Positions 45,941 through 57,792 of a stretch of 64,000 bases of DNA are shown here, one piece after another. Every line of letters begins with the position of its first letter. Position 1 is the first letter of the stretch. The translations under genes and the position numbers were made by a program. The DNA lies in the NCBI GenBank assembly GCA_030867875.1, contig JAOWCC010001589.1:78329537-78393536 (forward strand). The letters are read 5' to 3'. The notes below the pieces were generated by a model, which ran no database searches, had not been told where the DNA came from, and worked only from the letters and a program-made list of their open reading frames with translations. The DNA is from Actinernus sp. WN-2022. Its lineage: Eukaryota > Cnidaria > Anthozoa > Actiniaria > Actinernidae.

Positions 45941-46438
45941 TTAAAAAGAAATTGTCTTCTAAATTTAATATGTTCAACTGAAGAAATCAGTAATGATTTA
46001 CTGTTCTCTCTCGGATGGCTGAATGTTATTATTCTTTTGCTTTCTTTTTGAGGGTTTTAGCTAGTTTTAGAACTGACTTAAGAGTCAGACCCCATCCTTG
46101 TATGCCATATATAAGGGAAAGGATAAATAATAGACTTGTACAAAATAATTAATATATTCTAATTGAGATAATGCCTTATTTTAGACAGGATGCCAATATC
46201 TCTAGACTGAATTTTCTTCATTAAAATTTATATGTGTTTTCATGTTTCGTTGAGACATTTATGTCAAGCATCATACCTAGATATTTTATACTTAGTACCA
46301 TTTCTATTAAAAGCTGCTTTGAAGAGTAGTAGTTGATATTCTTCTTGTTCTCTGGTGGAGATTTAAAGCGAATTCGACGAATTTTAACCCCCTCTTTCTT
46401 TCCTGCGACTGCTTTCCCCATTTTTAGAACGACTGTTA

Positions 46439-46996
46439 TGTCTCTATCAATTCCAAGCCCGCCCATGCCACCCCCCCCCCCCCCCCCCCGGGCATTTGTG
46501 GGGATTTTGTCATTTTGGAATCAGAACGTTGCAAATGCCCCACCGTGGGGCCAGCTAAGTTATGCAAATGTCCCACCCCGGGGCAAGTACAGCGAACGCG
46601 CCAAATTTCTTCGCCGTTTCAAAGCCACATTTCACCGCTTTTCTTTTTTAAAGTAATGCAGTACTCACCTTCAAACACTTTCGTAAGTGCCCCCAAATCC
46701 CACATTCACTAGCCAGTTCCCAACAAACCGCACACTTCACCCCGAAACTGGGAAATTCGTAACGTCATGTTCACGGATGACTTTTCCGCCGCCATGTTGA
46801 TCGATGAAGCAAGCACGTGTTGATCAGTTGAGCAAAACAAAATCAAACACACGAGAGGGGTGGGATATTTTTTTGACAAATGCCCCGGGCCCGGGCTGAC
46901 GCAAAACAAATGCCCCACCCCAGGGACAGATAGGTTGTCAAATGCCCCATCTTGTCCGGGGGGGGGGGATGGGCGGGCTTGGAATTGATAGAGACA
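46439..46996. mobile_element. TTA-flanked TIR element, 558 bp (PIF/Harbinger-like target)
   Basis: TTA at 46436-46438 and 46997-46999. TGTCTCTATCAATTCCAAGC at the left and its inverse at the right, followed inwards by GCCCGCCCA and a poly-C/poly-G tract on each side. The interior repeats the motif AAATGCCCCACC. A 3 bp TWA target is typical of PIF/Harbinger. Confidence 0.8.
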
Positions 46997-46999
46997 TTA

Positions 47000-48319
47000 C
47001 AGCAGAGAACTGATGACCCGCGTCTATCCCGCTCACAACGGCGCATCTGGTATACGTGGATTCGACACAAACGTTCAAAGTCACTTCACTTAGTGGAATA
47101 ACACAATTTGGAATGACTAGAAAGAGAAACGTAAATCATAATTTGTCGAACATTTCTGATAGTTTAGTAATTCACTCTTGGCCTGCACTGATAAAATGGC
47201 CAAACTGGAATTGATGAGGTTTCTCATGCAAAGTTAGTCACATGAGCCGTCTTCGCCTCATTGAACGGCTAAAATTTTATTTTTCAAAAGTATCTTAACA
47301 GAAGATAAAATATTCAATTTAATAATTGTACTCAGTGTTGTGAAATACACTCGTTTGCAAAAAGTATCCGAAAGCATTCGAAACAGCTGATTCAACCATC
47401 AGTTTTCTAGATTCTAACGAACCACAAATGAACGGCATTTTGCAAAGTTATACATTCGTATCAAATCTTCTCGTCCGGCATGACTAATAAGACAGCTGGG
47501 CGAATGATGCAAGATTGTATTTTAAAATCTACCCCGTTTAAAAGTGTCGTTTCGCTTTGTAGTGCGGGGACAATCTTTTTATTGTACAGTGGTTACTTGC
47601 AAGGTACAAGTACCGTCAATAATACGGTGCAATTATACTGCATCAGTTTTGTATCGCTGAACACAATGCATCTCGTATAGAATCCTTGGAAAATATACCA
47701 TTAATTATATATAATTTTATACATTTCCTTTCCTTCGCATTTCCTCCCTCAGGAAACCAAAATTTTCCGATGTTCCAGGGAATATTAATGCATGCATGGT
47801 CTATTTATAATCTATTAAACGACGAAGTTATTTGATTACATGAACCTGTTTGAAGCCAATTTTGACCTTTTTTGGACAAAACGTACTGGTCGCATAGTGA
47901 TGCTAAATGTAATTGAAAACTGCGGGCTTTCAATGCCGTGTGGACAGCAAAGATGTTAGTCCACTAAATTTTGGAAACAAGTGAGCCGGAGATGGATTGG
48001 GGAGGGGTCAGATCTTACGGGAAGCCGGTCAGTTTAATGGGAGAATCTGCGCCCATACTTTCAAACCCTTACCCGTGCCTTTTCATATGTTATACTGATA
48101 TAAGAAGAATCGCATGGTTATCCTTTTATTTACAACTTTTCGCATACAGCTTTCACTACCTTTACTAAACTTGTCACGAAGCGATGGAGAATGTTGACAC
48201 TAGTTCCTGAATGAGACTCAGTATTGTTAGTGAACTATAAAAGTATATACTAAATATAGGGTTGTTTAGTTGGTTATTAAGATAAAGAGTAGAATAACTC
48301 GATGCAGCAGAGTTAATTT
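47000..48319. other. No gene recognised
   Basis: AT-rich sequence downstream of the GPCR (which is on the - strand). No exon or element I can support. It may contain the GPCR 3' UTR. Confidence 0.35.
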
Positions 48320-49681
48320 TTAATCCGACACATTAACAGCCACGTTCATGCGGCGCAGAAAGAGGAGCTTTCGGAATTCCATCCGAAACCGAGAGTCCAT
48401 CGCGGCGAGAACAATCGGGATCATGGCTGTGCCCATGTACTGCAGAGTAACTCCTAACAGTTCGACCTGACGAGCCTCGAAATGTGACTGGTGTGATTCT
48501 ACTTCCAACATTATGACCAGTGGGGTCCAGAATATGAGAAAACACATCGTTACGGCAAATAAGACTTTTGTGGTGCGTACCTCTGCCATGTATCCTAATC
48601 TGGGCTCGAGCGGTGATGCCTTGTTTTCAGTAGTCTCTGGTATTGCTTCATCACACGCTTCACTCGTTGATTTTACTTGATCCAGTTCTGGCTCACATTT
48701 TTCCCAGTCGATCTTGTCAAGACTTGGTTCTGCTTTAATCTTCTTTACAAGAACGGTGGATCGCCCCACCCTTGGCGCCATTGTATCGGTTCCAAGTGGA
48801 GATAAATCCGCATCTTTCCCGTGTTGATTGGGTTCCAGCTTCACTGGGTCCGCAACACCTTCTTCTTCGGTAATCTCCGGCTTGTACCGTTTAGTGCCAG
48901 AGACGCAGTTCACGTTATCTTGATGCTGATCAGCTTCCGGCAAAGTTTCAACCGCTTCAGGTACCTCTGCCTCAGATTTATTTGAATCATCTCCAGGTAC
49001 AACATGGTTTTTCCTTTTGATCTTCATGAACGCCACAGTGTAGCAAATCGATATAACGAGCAAAGTACCAATCATTTGCATGTCGCTCTGCGCGCCATAA
49101 AACACACTGGCTGCGGCGTCGGTTACGAGAAGAGTGCAAGTCGCATAGCCTGGAAACAGGAGCGTTTTTGCCCAACTTGCAAACGCAGGGAGGGTTACAT
49201 AGACGACCTGAAAAACCCAACTTGAGATGATTGTCATTATGGTAGATTTGAAGCCGAAGATTTTGTCGTACCAGGCTGGCTTCGTGAAGAAAAGCAATCG
49301 ATTGACGGCGGTCAGACATATCGTGTACACAGTCATGTTAGATAAAAGATGGGATAAACAACCGACGATTTTGCAGCCTACCTCACCCATAAATTGACCT
49401 CCAGTGGCGAGAACTCCGGCTGACATTGGTATAAGGAAGATAGATGTAATAAAATGGCTTGTTGTGAGAGACAGAAGAAGAAACCCGGTGATTGTCCTGA
49501 GGGCTGTATTTCGGTAAACAGCCAGGAAGACCAGCAAATTACCAACAAATGAAATCAAATCGACGACAACAAAAATTGTCGTCTCAGCTACGACCAGGCC
49601 AAAACTTCTAGAAGTCAGCTCCTTCGAAATCGTCCTCAGCGAATTCAAAAGAGCAGTCGAATTGGAAGACGGGTCAGCCAT
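48320..49681 (-). CDS. Rhodopsin-class GPCR, single exon, long third intracellular loop
   Basis: 453 residues from ATG at 49681 (MADPSSNSTALL, with an NST glycosylation site). The frame stays open upstream, but without an ATG that I could use. Seven hydrophobic helices: about 29-58 (GN of TM1), 64-91, 103-132, 147-168 (Trp155), 201-221, 370-394 (FWTP at 384-387) and 406-432. Cys103 and Cys182 can form the usual extracellular disulfide. The DRY motif is NRL (127-129). The TM2 Asp is absent and NPxxY is replaced by IPIVLAAM, so activation may be atypical. Loop 3 spans about 148 residues (222-369), is acidic and holds VKLE and IKAE. Family features suggest an amine- or melatonin-receptor-like orphan of the kind expanded in cnidarians; the ligand cannot be told. 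Confidence 0.9.
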   Translation of the reverse strand: MADPSSNSTALLNSLRTISKELTSRSFGLVVAETTIFVVVDLISFVGNLLVFLAVYRNTALRTITGFLLLSLTTSHFITSIFLIPMSAGVLATGGQFMGEVGCKIVGCLSHLLSNMTVYTICLTAVNRLLFFTKPAWYDKIFGFKSTIMTIISSWVFQVVYVTLPAFASWAKTLLFPGYATCTLLVTDAAASVFYGAQSDMQMIGTLLVISICYTVAFMKIKRKNHVVPGDDSNKSEAEVPEAVETLPEADQHQDNVNCVSGTKRYKPEITEEEGVADPVKLEPNQHGKDADLSPLGTDTMAPRVGRSTVLVKKIKAEPSLDKIDWEKCEPELDQVKSTSEACDEAIPETTENKASPLEPRLGYMAEVRTTKVLFAVTMCFLIFWTPLVIMLEVESHQSHFEARQVELLGVTLQYMGTAMIPIVLAAMDSRFRMEFRKLLFLRRMNVAVNVSD

Positions 49682-49899
49682 TACACTCTGAGTCCTGGTA
49701 GTTATACGTTTTCTAGCTAGAAATACAATTATATTCGTGTCGTAAACCCACTTTACTCCGCCAGCTGCAGTAACGGAACTGGAATCTACAAAGGCAAAAG
49801 TCTTTATTCCTGTTTTTTTGTTTGTTCTTCCACCCAATTGGAGGAAAAAAAACGACTAAGCTTTGTTTGAAGAAAAGCAACGAGAAGCCTCGTCTACCT

Positions 49900-50815
49900 T
49901 TTATGACGTTCGTTCTTTGCCGGCCGAATGGATAGACTTATAGAGGGGGTAACTTAGACCGAACTAGCACATCCAAGACACTACTTGGGGGGAGGGGGGG
50001 TTTCAATCAGCGTCAAAGTGTGCAGGAAATGCTTAACTGGTAAGTACGTTTAACTGTTAAGTTGTTCTTAGAATTTTTTTCCAATTAAGAAATTCAAGCA
50101 TTTTTGCTATTTTATTGTCCTAAACTGATTGTTAATGAGACACCTGTAATTTTTGGAAATAAAAGCGTGAAAAATAAGTACTTATTTCTAAATCTCACTA
50201 TGATTTCATTGCCGGGTAAAGTAACTGAATAAAACCGCTTCCTTGAAACTGAGAACACTCGTTTTTTGACCGGACATTTTCCGGCTTTATCGCGGCGAAC
50301 GTACGGATTTAACGCATTTGTGATTTAATATACTTATGTCAAATGACTCGTTTAGGCTTTAGAAAAGCGGAACCATTTGGGAATTACTATTTATAAAATT
50401 AGTTACAGTTTTCGCCTTTGAGTAAACAGTCAATTTAGCCACAATGCAACAAATCTATTGTAGTATGTTTGTATTACATATTAAGAGGAGATATTTTACA
50501 AAATCGCGTATTGGGCGCTAAAAACTAACAGGTTAATGACTGTGGGAGTTTTGTGCCGAGCTTAATGCTTTATTGAGTGTTAATCCAAAGCGAAAATTTA
50601 AAACAAACTTCTGTCGTCAGGGCTAGGCCTGAATTGTAACACCAAAATTAAGGCTGTTCAATGGCTGACTAAATTTACAAAGAAAAGCAAGAATCTAACT
50701 TTGTGCCATGCTAAAACAGTTCTTAGTCAAGAGTTTGTTATTTGTGTTTATTTGTGACTATAATAAAATAGTAATTAGAATGATAATCCAAAACGAGAAT
50801 TGGAATTCAAATTAG
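49900..50815. other. Upstream of the GPCR, no gene recognised
   Basis: Presumed promoter side of the - strand GPCR. Includes a G-rich run near 49985-50000. No element ends noticed. Confidence 0.35.
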
Positions 50816-50836
50816 ATAGATAGATAGATAGATATT
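50816..50836. repeat. GATA microsatellite
   Basis: TAGA repeated about five times, next to the LINE 3' end. Confidence 0.85.
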
Positions 50837-50837
50837 G

Positions 50838-51250
50838 ATAACACTTTATTTAAGAGGGTGCACAATTACAGTAAATACCATATTCTTGCTTGTGGCCCTA
50901 AAAAAAAAGATTAAAAATAACAAAATATAAAGATCACTCTAAAACGTTTGAAAGCGAAAGCGATGAATCAAAAAATATCAATCCTAATAATAGAAAACAA
51001 TATTACGATGCAGCTGGCGATTACTTAGCTTACTAAATATATATATATCATAGTCCATTCATAAGCTTTACTAACACGAAAATTATCAGGAGTGTACTTA
51101 GACATTGAAATTTGAAAGTACATACAGTTTCTTAAGGTGAAAGTATTGACTAATATCATTCGGTAGAGCGTTCAAGATGTTAACAACTGAATAGAAAAAT
51201 GTTCTACAGAGACTATTTGTGCGTGGGACAGGAAGCCTATACTGAATTAG
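50838..51250 (-). mobile_element. LINE 3' fragment
   Basis: The - strand reads RLPVPRTNSLCRTFFYSVVNILNALPNDI (split here: RLPVPRTNSLCR, then VVNILNALPNDI) before stops, and the 3' end has a TTTATTTAAGAGGGTGCAC motif. The same C-terminal LINE sequence recurs on the + strand near 59640-59740. Confidence 0.65.
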
Positions 51251-52422
51251 TATAAACCAGCTAGTGGACTATTACAAATCCTGCATTCTGATTGGCTACT
51301 TAGGTCTATTTGTGATAGCCCATGCATGATGGAGAAAAACCGCACGCATTTTCACGAAATAATAACATTTTTGCAACTTCAGTTTGTTTCTTTCTATTAT
51401 TTTCTACTGTCCAACTAGTTAGTTTATACTAAAACAATTAGACCTCTCGCCCTCATGGGCTACGAGTTAAATAGCCCATTCGGCTGCGCCTCATGCGGGC
51501 TAGTTTTTGGCGCTTTTTTCAAATATTACGCGACGATTAGAAAAATCTCCTTTTAACCTGTTCATATTTGATCGAAAGCCGACTGAATACATTACAGTTT
51601 ATTTTAAACGGCAATGTTATACTTTTCGTATCATTTCGTGATGTTTCATTAGTATTTTATGTTAGTATTCGCCGGGTTGGATTATTTGTTCGTTCCTAAT
51701 CACGGGCGGGGCTTGCATGCCGAGATATTTCAAAAAAGGTTGTTGGGACAAACGATTGTGGTTATAGCTTAGACTGGTGAATTCATCTCTTCTGGGGTTC
51801 AAAATGTTAAGACGAATATTAATGGTCTACTGTGAATCGATTTTCGAATTACACCGAAGTTTATCCGTTTTGCACAGCTGGAGTTATAACCACAATCCAT
51901 TTCTGGCTGGGAATTACGCTTGCCGTTTGACCGGGACAACCTTTTTGAAACGGCTGTATATTCACTATTCGTAGTTAACGTTAATAACACCAAACAAATA
52001 TTATTAAAACACTGGGACGCGCGTCAAGGCTTATGTCTTATATCAAGGCGCTGCTCCGAACACTACGCAACCTGCCGTAATTATATATAAATATACCGAA
52101 ATCAGGAGTTCAACCATTAGCCATGGTTGATTATAATCAATATATCGGGCATTGTAGCTCATCTAAAATGGTACATTCTGTGGGCTAAAAAGTAGTTAAA
52201 TTGTTTCGCAGTCATCTTAGCTGAACGAAGAAGAACTCAACAACATCGAGGTAAAAATACGAGCCGAAAATACAAAGAAACAAACTCGCGTCAAGGCTTA
52301 TATATCACTACGTTTCCTCAATTCACGAGGAGCGTCAAGGCGCTGCTCTGAACAACACAACCTGCCGCAAATATACCGAGACTAGGAGTTCAACCATTAG
52401 CCATGGTTGATTATAATCAATA

Positions 52423-53615
52423 CAGCTATTTCAATTAATGTTATCTGGGAGATAGGGAATAGGGTATTAGAGAATAGGGCATTAGAGTATTATAAGTTTA
52501 AAAAAACATAACGAATTATGGTTACAGACTTATGCACTAGTCAATTGAAACTCCGCCCCCCGGGACATAGCGGGGAATGTAAAATTTATACAGTGTTACA
52601 TTTGGACCTTTTCCCCGCCCATAATGCATCGGGGGACAGTTGGCTGTTACAACACCCGCCCCTATGGCCCGGTTGTTCCATTATTTGAAAAAAATACATT
52701 TTCTGAAGCACATATTCTATTACTATACATGCTTTCCGCACTTTTACAGTCTCCACCATTGTCTTCTTTATTGAAAGCTTACGAAACCGTTGTCTGTCAA
52801 CAAAAAAACAATGCGTCAAAGGAATAAAAAGGAAATGTCATGTAGCTGCGTTTAAATATATTCAATCTGATATATTGCCGTGACGCAAACTTTAACAAAA
52901 CCGGCTTGTTGCAAATAACAAAGAGTGTGTAACAATAAGCTAAGCACTTCCTGATTCAGATCACTGCATCTACCGACTCGTGACTTAACACTGCGTCTGA
53001 TGGAAACACCCAGGAATTGTTTAAATTAACTACGATTTTTGCTATGACACAATGATAAAGAAAACAAGAGGTAATATAAGAAAAAAGACAAAACGAAAAG
53101 TAGCTTCGTGATATGAGTACTTCAGTAAGCAATATCGTGAGGTTTGGCGTCATATGGCCTTGATGCATTTTTGTATGTATCATTGCAACTGATTGTACTT
53201 TGTATGCATGGTAGTTGCATCAACGGATGCAACTTGCCTTTTCCAGCGACTGTGTCTTCATCCACGTTGTTGATGCTCGGGCCCAGTCCCGCTCTGTCGT
53301 GGCTGGCGTTACAACCACCGCTAAAATCCCCGCAAATCGTTACTTTCCCCGTTCCACCGGAGAAATGCAGCGTTAAATGTGCGTTATTCCACGGCCATGT
53401 CCCCGTTAATGCCCCACTATGTTCCGGGGGCCGGGGTTTCAATTGACTAGTGCATTATACGACCTGGAAGACTTAGTCGACTTAGCCTACAGTTTATTTA
53501 TCCATTTTTAGTCTGTGAACAGCCGTCCAACATTTTAAAAATGCAATATTCCCTAATGTCATTTTCCCTAATACCCTATTCCCTATCTCCCAGACAACAT
53601 TAATTGAAATAGCTG
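52423..53615. mobile_element. TA-flanked MITE, CAGCTATTTCAATTAATG ends, with nested element
   Basis: TA on both sides (52421-52422 and 53616-53617). The left end CAGCTATTTCAATTAATGTT and right end inverse match, then (A/G)TCTGGGAGATAGGGAATAGG. The empty site is preserved at about 52139-52160. Without the nested 922 bp element it would be only about 270 bp. Confidence 0.88.
52533..53454. mobile_element. TTA-flanked TIR element, 922 bp, nested (PIF/Harbinger-like target)
   Basis: TTA at 52530-52532 and 53455-53457. TGCACTAGTCAATTGAAAC at the left and its inverse GTTTCAATTGACTAGTGCA at the right, followed by C-rich CCCCGGGACATAG. The layout resembles the 46439 element. No recognisable transposase. 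Confidence 0.85.
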
Positions 53616-54822
53616 TATATCGGGCATTGTAGCCCGTTTTGATGGTACATTTTGTGGGCTATGTATTTTAGCCCGGCCCGCCAAAACTAGTTGTTGCTAT
53701 GGCACTGAGTAACCAATCAGAAAAGAGAAAAAACAACAAAATGCCAGGTGCATTTGCGGTCTTTCGTGGATTTGCTCAAGTTATTTATATAAACATATGG
53801 TTCTCTAGATCTTTCAGTTGATGTTTAAAAATACGTTAAATTGTTTCGCAGTCATCTCAGCTGAACGAAGAACAACTCGACAAGATCGAGGGAAAATCAC
53901 AGGGAGCCAAAGCGTAGTTTCTTTGTTATCAGTGTAATATATGAAATTGTAAAAATAAAGTTTGAATATCGTCTTTAAGGGCCCATTGACATATTCCGTT
54001 GCTATGCTCGCAGGAGCAGATGCGATTTTGACTTCCGGTTTACGCTAGCCTGAGAGGCGATATGAGTCGGCTGTTTTTATGCGTGTCCACCGGCCAACCG
54101 ATAGTATTAATACTTACACATGTTTGTAAGTATTATTTGTCGTTTACCTGAAAGGTTTTCATGAATGAATGAAGTAAAGTGTTTGGATCGAAACATTAGT
54201 TTTGATGCGTGTGGGTTACCTGTGGTTTCTTTGCCGCGCGAGAGTGGTTGTGAATTTATCGTAGTCTGTTCAGTGTTTTTATCCCAAAATTGTTCATTCG
54301 CAGCCTAAAATTCGGACAATAAAGTTATCTGGCTGTAAAATGAACCAGCTAAATGTGAAGCTTATTTATTATTCTGTAGTCTGCATTAGTTTTAAGACAC
54401 CGGATAATGTTTTGAGCGAGATTTAAGCGTTTGAGTTCACAGACACCTGTTCGCTCATTTTCGCTAATTGATCCAAAAATTGTACTTTCTCATCCGAAAA
54501 ATGGACAATAAAGTTATCTAGCTGTAAAACAAACCCGCTGAATGTGTAGTTTATTTATTATTCTGTAGCCTGTATTAGTTTGAAGACATTGGAGAACATT
54601 TTGAACGAGATTTAAGCGTTTGAGTTCACGGACACCTGTTCGCTCATTTTCACTACTGTATAAGTATTAGAAAGGGAAGACACGGTGAGCCATAGGCAAA
54701 CCACAATAATGAAGTGAAAGCTATAATAAAACTTGTTTACATATTGTTTGTGAAGTGAAAACGAGAATAAAACGTGTTTTACGTACTTTTTGGGATTTTG
54801 TCATTTTTTTACCCTCCCTCCC

Positions 54823-54823
54823 C

Positions 54824-54862
<39 letters not shown>
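54823..54862. repeat. Poly-C tract, about 37 bases
   Basis: CCCTCCCTCCCCTCCCC extends into an uninterrupted C run. The mirror position in the opposite palindrome arm is GGGGGGAGGGGAGGGAGGG, not a homopolymer, so the run expanded after the arms formed or the assembly is uncertain here. Confidence 0.8.
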
Positions 54863-55518
54863 TACTTTTAAGACTGCTCAATTCAAATTATAACTATAAC
54901 GGATAAAGGTCGGCAACTTCAAGCCAGTCGGGTGGCGAAACCGAAAACGAAATCGTCAATATCGGAAACTAAATAAAACTCAAACACAATTTCAACACCA
55001 CACAAAGATAAACCAATGACCAAACTACCTTCGTAGCGTAAATTTTGAGTCGAATATCACAAGAAGCGATTGTTTTGGACGAAGTTTTCGAGTACAGAAC
55101 GGCTTCGCGGATCTGCCTTGAGTTAAGGTTCAACCAGCGCGGTTACTGCGAGTCCTGGGCACGAGACCAAACGCTCTCCCTACCCTACATGGAAGAAAAA
55201 CGAGTCGACAAACAAATAATCAGACCTCAGTCCTCAAGGGATGCAGTTATGTGTTGAAAAGTTTCTTACAATCGAAAACTAAAACCATAAGAGTTGGAGA
55301 CTCCATGGCTAGGGAAAGCGACTTACCTAAATCTAGAGTTATAGTTATAATTTGAATTGAGCAGTCTTAAAAGTAAGGGGGGAGGGGAGGGAGGGTAAAA
55401 CATGACAAAATCCCAAAAAGTACGTAAAACACGTTTTATTCTCGTTTTCACTTCACAAACAATATGTAAACACGTTTTATTATAGCTTTCACTTCATTGT
55501 TGTGGTTTGCCTATGGGT

Positions 55519-55760
55519 GAGCCGAGGTTTTTACTTTTTGACTGCAACGTATAACCCCACGGGGAGCGACGGGACATGCCTTACCATATCCTAGAAGGGA
55601 GATACGTCACACGACATTTCAGTTCGTGACTCATAACGACTCAAACCCTTATAACCCCGAAGGGATTTTTTTTGTCAAACTAAATGTTCCTGGTACCTCC
55701 CCTACTGAGTCGCTTTTTTGTCAACAACGTTGCAGCGAAAAAGTAAAAACCTTGGCTCAC
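55519..55760. mobile_element. MITE inserted in the right palindrome arm
   Basis: GAGCCGAGGTTTTTACTTTTT at the left and its near-inverse AAAAAGTAAAAACCTTGGCTC at the right, with GCAACG inside both. Absent from the corresponding place in the left arm (GGTGAGCCATAGGC). Confidence 0.7.
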
Positions 55761-56251
55761 GTACAAAAACGAAAATAAAATGTGTTCAAATGTTGTCTTA
55801 AACTATAAGGCTTGCCAAAAAAAGTCACAGCAGGAGTGAGAACATACTTAAACAACTCACATATGTGAATTAAATTAGAGATTATGAAATTTGCAAAGGA
55901 TTTCTGGTCGTTTTTCTGAACGCTGTGCCTCCCCATTCAATACTTTATAGCAAGGCGATCGGCAGCGAAAATCAGCGAACAGGTATCGGTGAACTCAAAC
56001 GCATAAATCTCGCTCAAAACATTATCCGGTGTCTTAAAACTAATGCAGACTACAGAATAATAAATAGGCTACACATTTAGCTGGTTCATTTTACAGCCAG
56101 ATAACTATATTGTCCGAATTTTAGGCTGCGAATGAACAATTTGGGATAAAAACAAACAGACTACGATAAATTCACAACCACTCTCGCGCGGCAAAGAAAT
56201 AACAGGTAACCCACACGCATCAAAACTAATGTTACGATCCAATCTTCCAAT

Positions 56252-57790
56252 ATTCTAGTATCGGTTAGGGACTCCCTGTGCGATAAACCAAGCTTTTCAT
56301 TTTCCAGAGACAAAAGCTGAGTGAAATCAGTCAGGAAATCTCAGATGTAAAGTGGTAAGCTGTAGTGCCAAGTCTCAGATGTAGCCGAGCTCTTCCCGCT
56401 GTTGTATTGTCTTGTTGATAGATTGAAAGAACATCTTGTAAATAGTATCTATAGTTGTCTAAGATATAGAAGCTGAAATGGCTGCTTCAAGCGAGAACAT
56501 GCATGGAAATGTACGGCCACTCAAGAATTAGGGAAGTGGTCAAAACAATGGATTTCGAATGGGACCCAATTTTGTCAGGGGAGGTGGTGGGTAATACCCC
56601 CTACCCCTTTTTTCGAGGGTGATTTTCTCGCGTTGTAAAATAGGGATACCTGATTTTAATGCAGGCACACATTCTTCTCTGCCTTTAGAAACTAGAATTA
56701 TAGTTACTTCTTCAATACATATTTTATTAAAGAAGATATCTGTGGTCAAAAATCTAGATTTTGCCAAAATAGGTGGTGGATTCCGGGTACAACCCCCCTG
56801 TTTTCAACTCAAATCTCAGTTCCACAAACATGCACTCTTTTGACTCCAGATAATGCTTTCGGGTTCCTGGTAAAGTTGTGATTGAACCTTAGTGCAACTA
56901 ATTAAAATACAGGTCAGTTTTCATCCTTAAAAAAGTATTTTTGATGTCGGAAAACAAACTGTTGTGAACGCCACGATATTCAACAAGTGAAATCTCGGTC
57001 TAATTTCTATTGGCTCTTCGGTTTGCCGCGAAATGGGTTCCTGGCATGTCATTGCAGACTGGAGTATTCACCCAAGCCCCAAAACTGGCCATTGTTGGAA
57101 GACATAGGAGAAAATGCACATCCTGTTAGACCAATTATTCCCCAACTCATTAATAATTCATGAGGTGAATACAATAGAAATCATGACCATGACGAGTATT
57201 TAGAAATCGTTTCCAAATCGCATTTCAAGACTTTTAGATCGCTAAGGAGCGTGACGCAACCTAATCTGGTGACGGGTTCCCTGTGCCTGTGTGTGACGTG
57301 TTTGCCGGTAGCCAAAAAAAAGTTCAGTTTACAAAATGCCTCGATATCATGAACGGCCGGGAAACTGGTAACTATATACAGATGCTCGGAGCAACATATT
57401 CCCAATCCAATATAATGCAATAATGTTCAAAAAGTTAGCAAGCACGATATATCAAAGCCTGAGGCGGGGCCTGAGGAAAGTGTGTGCTATATCTGTAGCA
57501 TTCGACAAAGTCTGATGTCCAAACTATATCAAGTCAAACATGGTCTGTTTTGTCGGCGCGGTCGTTGGACAGAGAACTGAATCGAATCAATTAACTTGGC
57601 CATAATTTGTGCTGTCCAGTAACAACCGAGTGAATTCTGTTGGCTTGCTCGCTGTATTGGATTCTGCTTTTCGCTGTACATACAGATACCAAAACTACAA
57701 ACAGTAAGATGACCTGGCTGAAGAGAAATCTAGGTCTGAGTTTTCTAGATACCCGTAATCGCCGTATCTTGTGTGAGTTGCGACACTGTG
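56252..57790. other. No gene recognised
   Basis: Short frames only. No clear repeat or exon. Confidence 0.35.
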
Positions 57791-57792
57791 TA

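Larger units (their letters stand above)
52075..53650. repeat. Direct duplication, second copy split by a transposon
   Basis: AGGAGTTCAACCATTAGCCATGG followed by TTGATTATAATCAATATATC and GGGCATTGTAGC occurs intact at 52105-52160. In the second copy (52384 onward) it is split at the TA by the element at 52423-53615, resuming TATATCGGGCATTGTAGC at 53616. The CGTCAAGGCTTAT and AGCTGAACGAAGAA blocks are also duplicated nearby. Confidence 0.8.
54184..56251. repeat. 2.07 kb imperfect palindrome (foldback element)
   Basis: The left arm (54184-54905) and right arm (about 55325-56251) are inverted copies. TTGGATCGAAACATTAGTTTT pairs with the outer right end; AAAATTCGGACAATA.AGTTAT, TTTGAGCGAGATTTA, GGTGAGCCATAGGCAAACC, ACGTACTTTTTGGGATTTTG and CTTTTAAGACTGCTCAATTC all recur inverted and in mirror order. 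The left arm has a direct duplication of about 177 bp (54302-54655) absent from the right; the right arm has its own 240 bp insertion. The spacer is about 420 bp without recognisable coding. Poly-C and poly-G/A tracts sit at matching places in both arms. Confidence 0.85.

Noticed and set aside
49682..49837. N-terminal extension of the GPCR to 505 residues
   Set aside because: The extension begins at TTG, not ATG, and codes a segment unlike a receptor N-terminus. The first ATG in frame (49681) gives a normal short N-terminus with an NST site.
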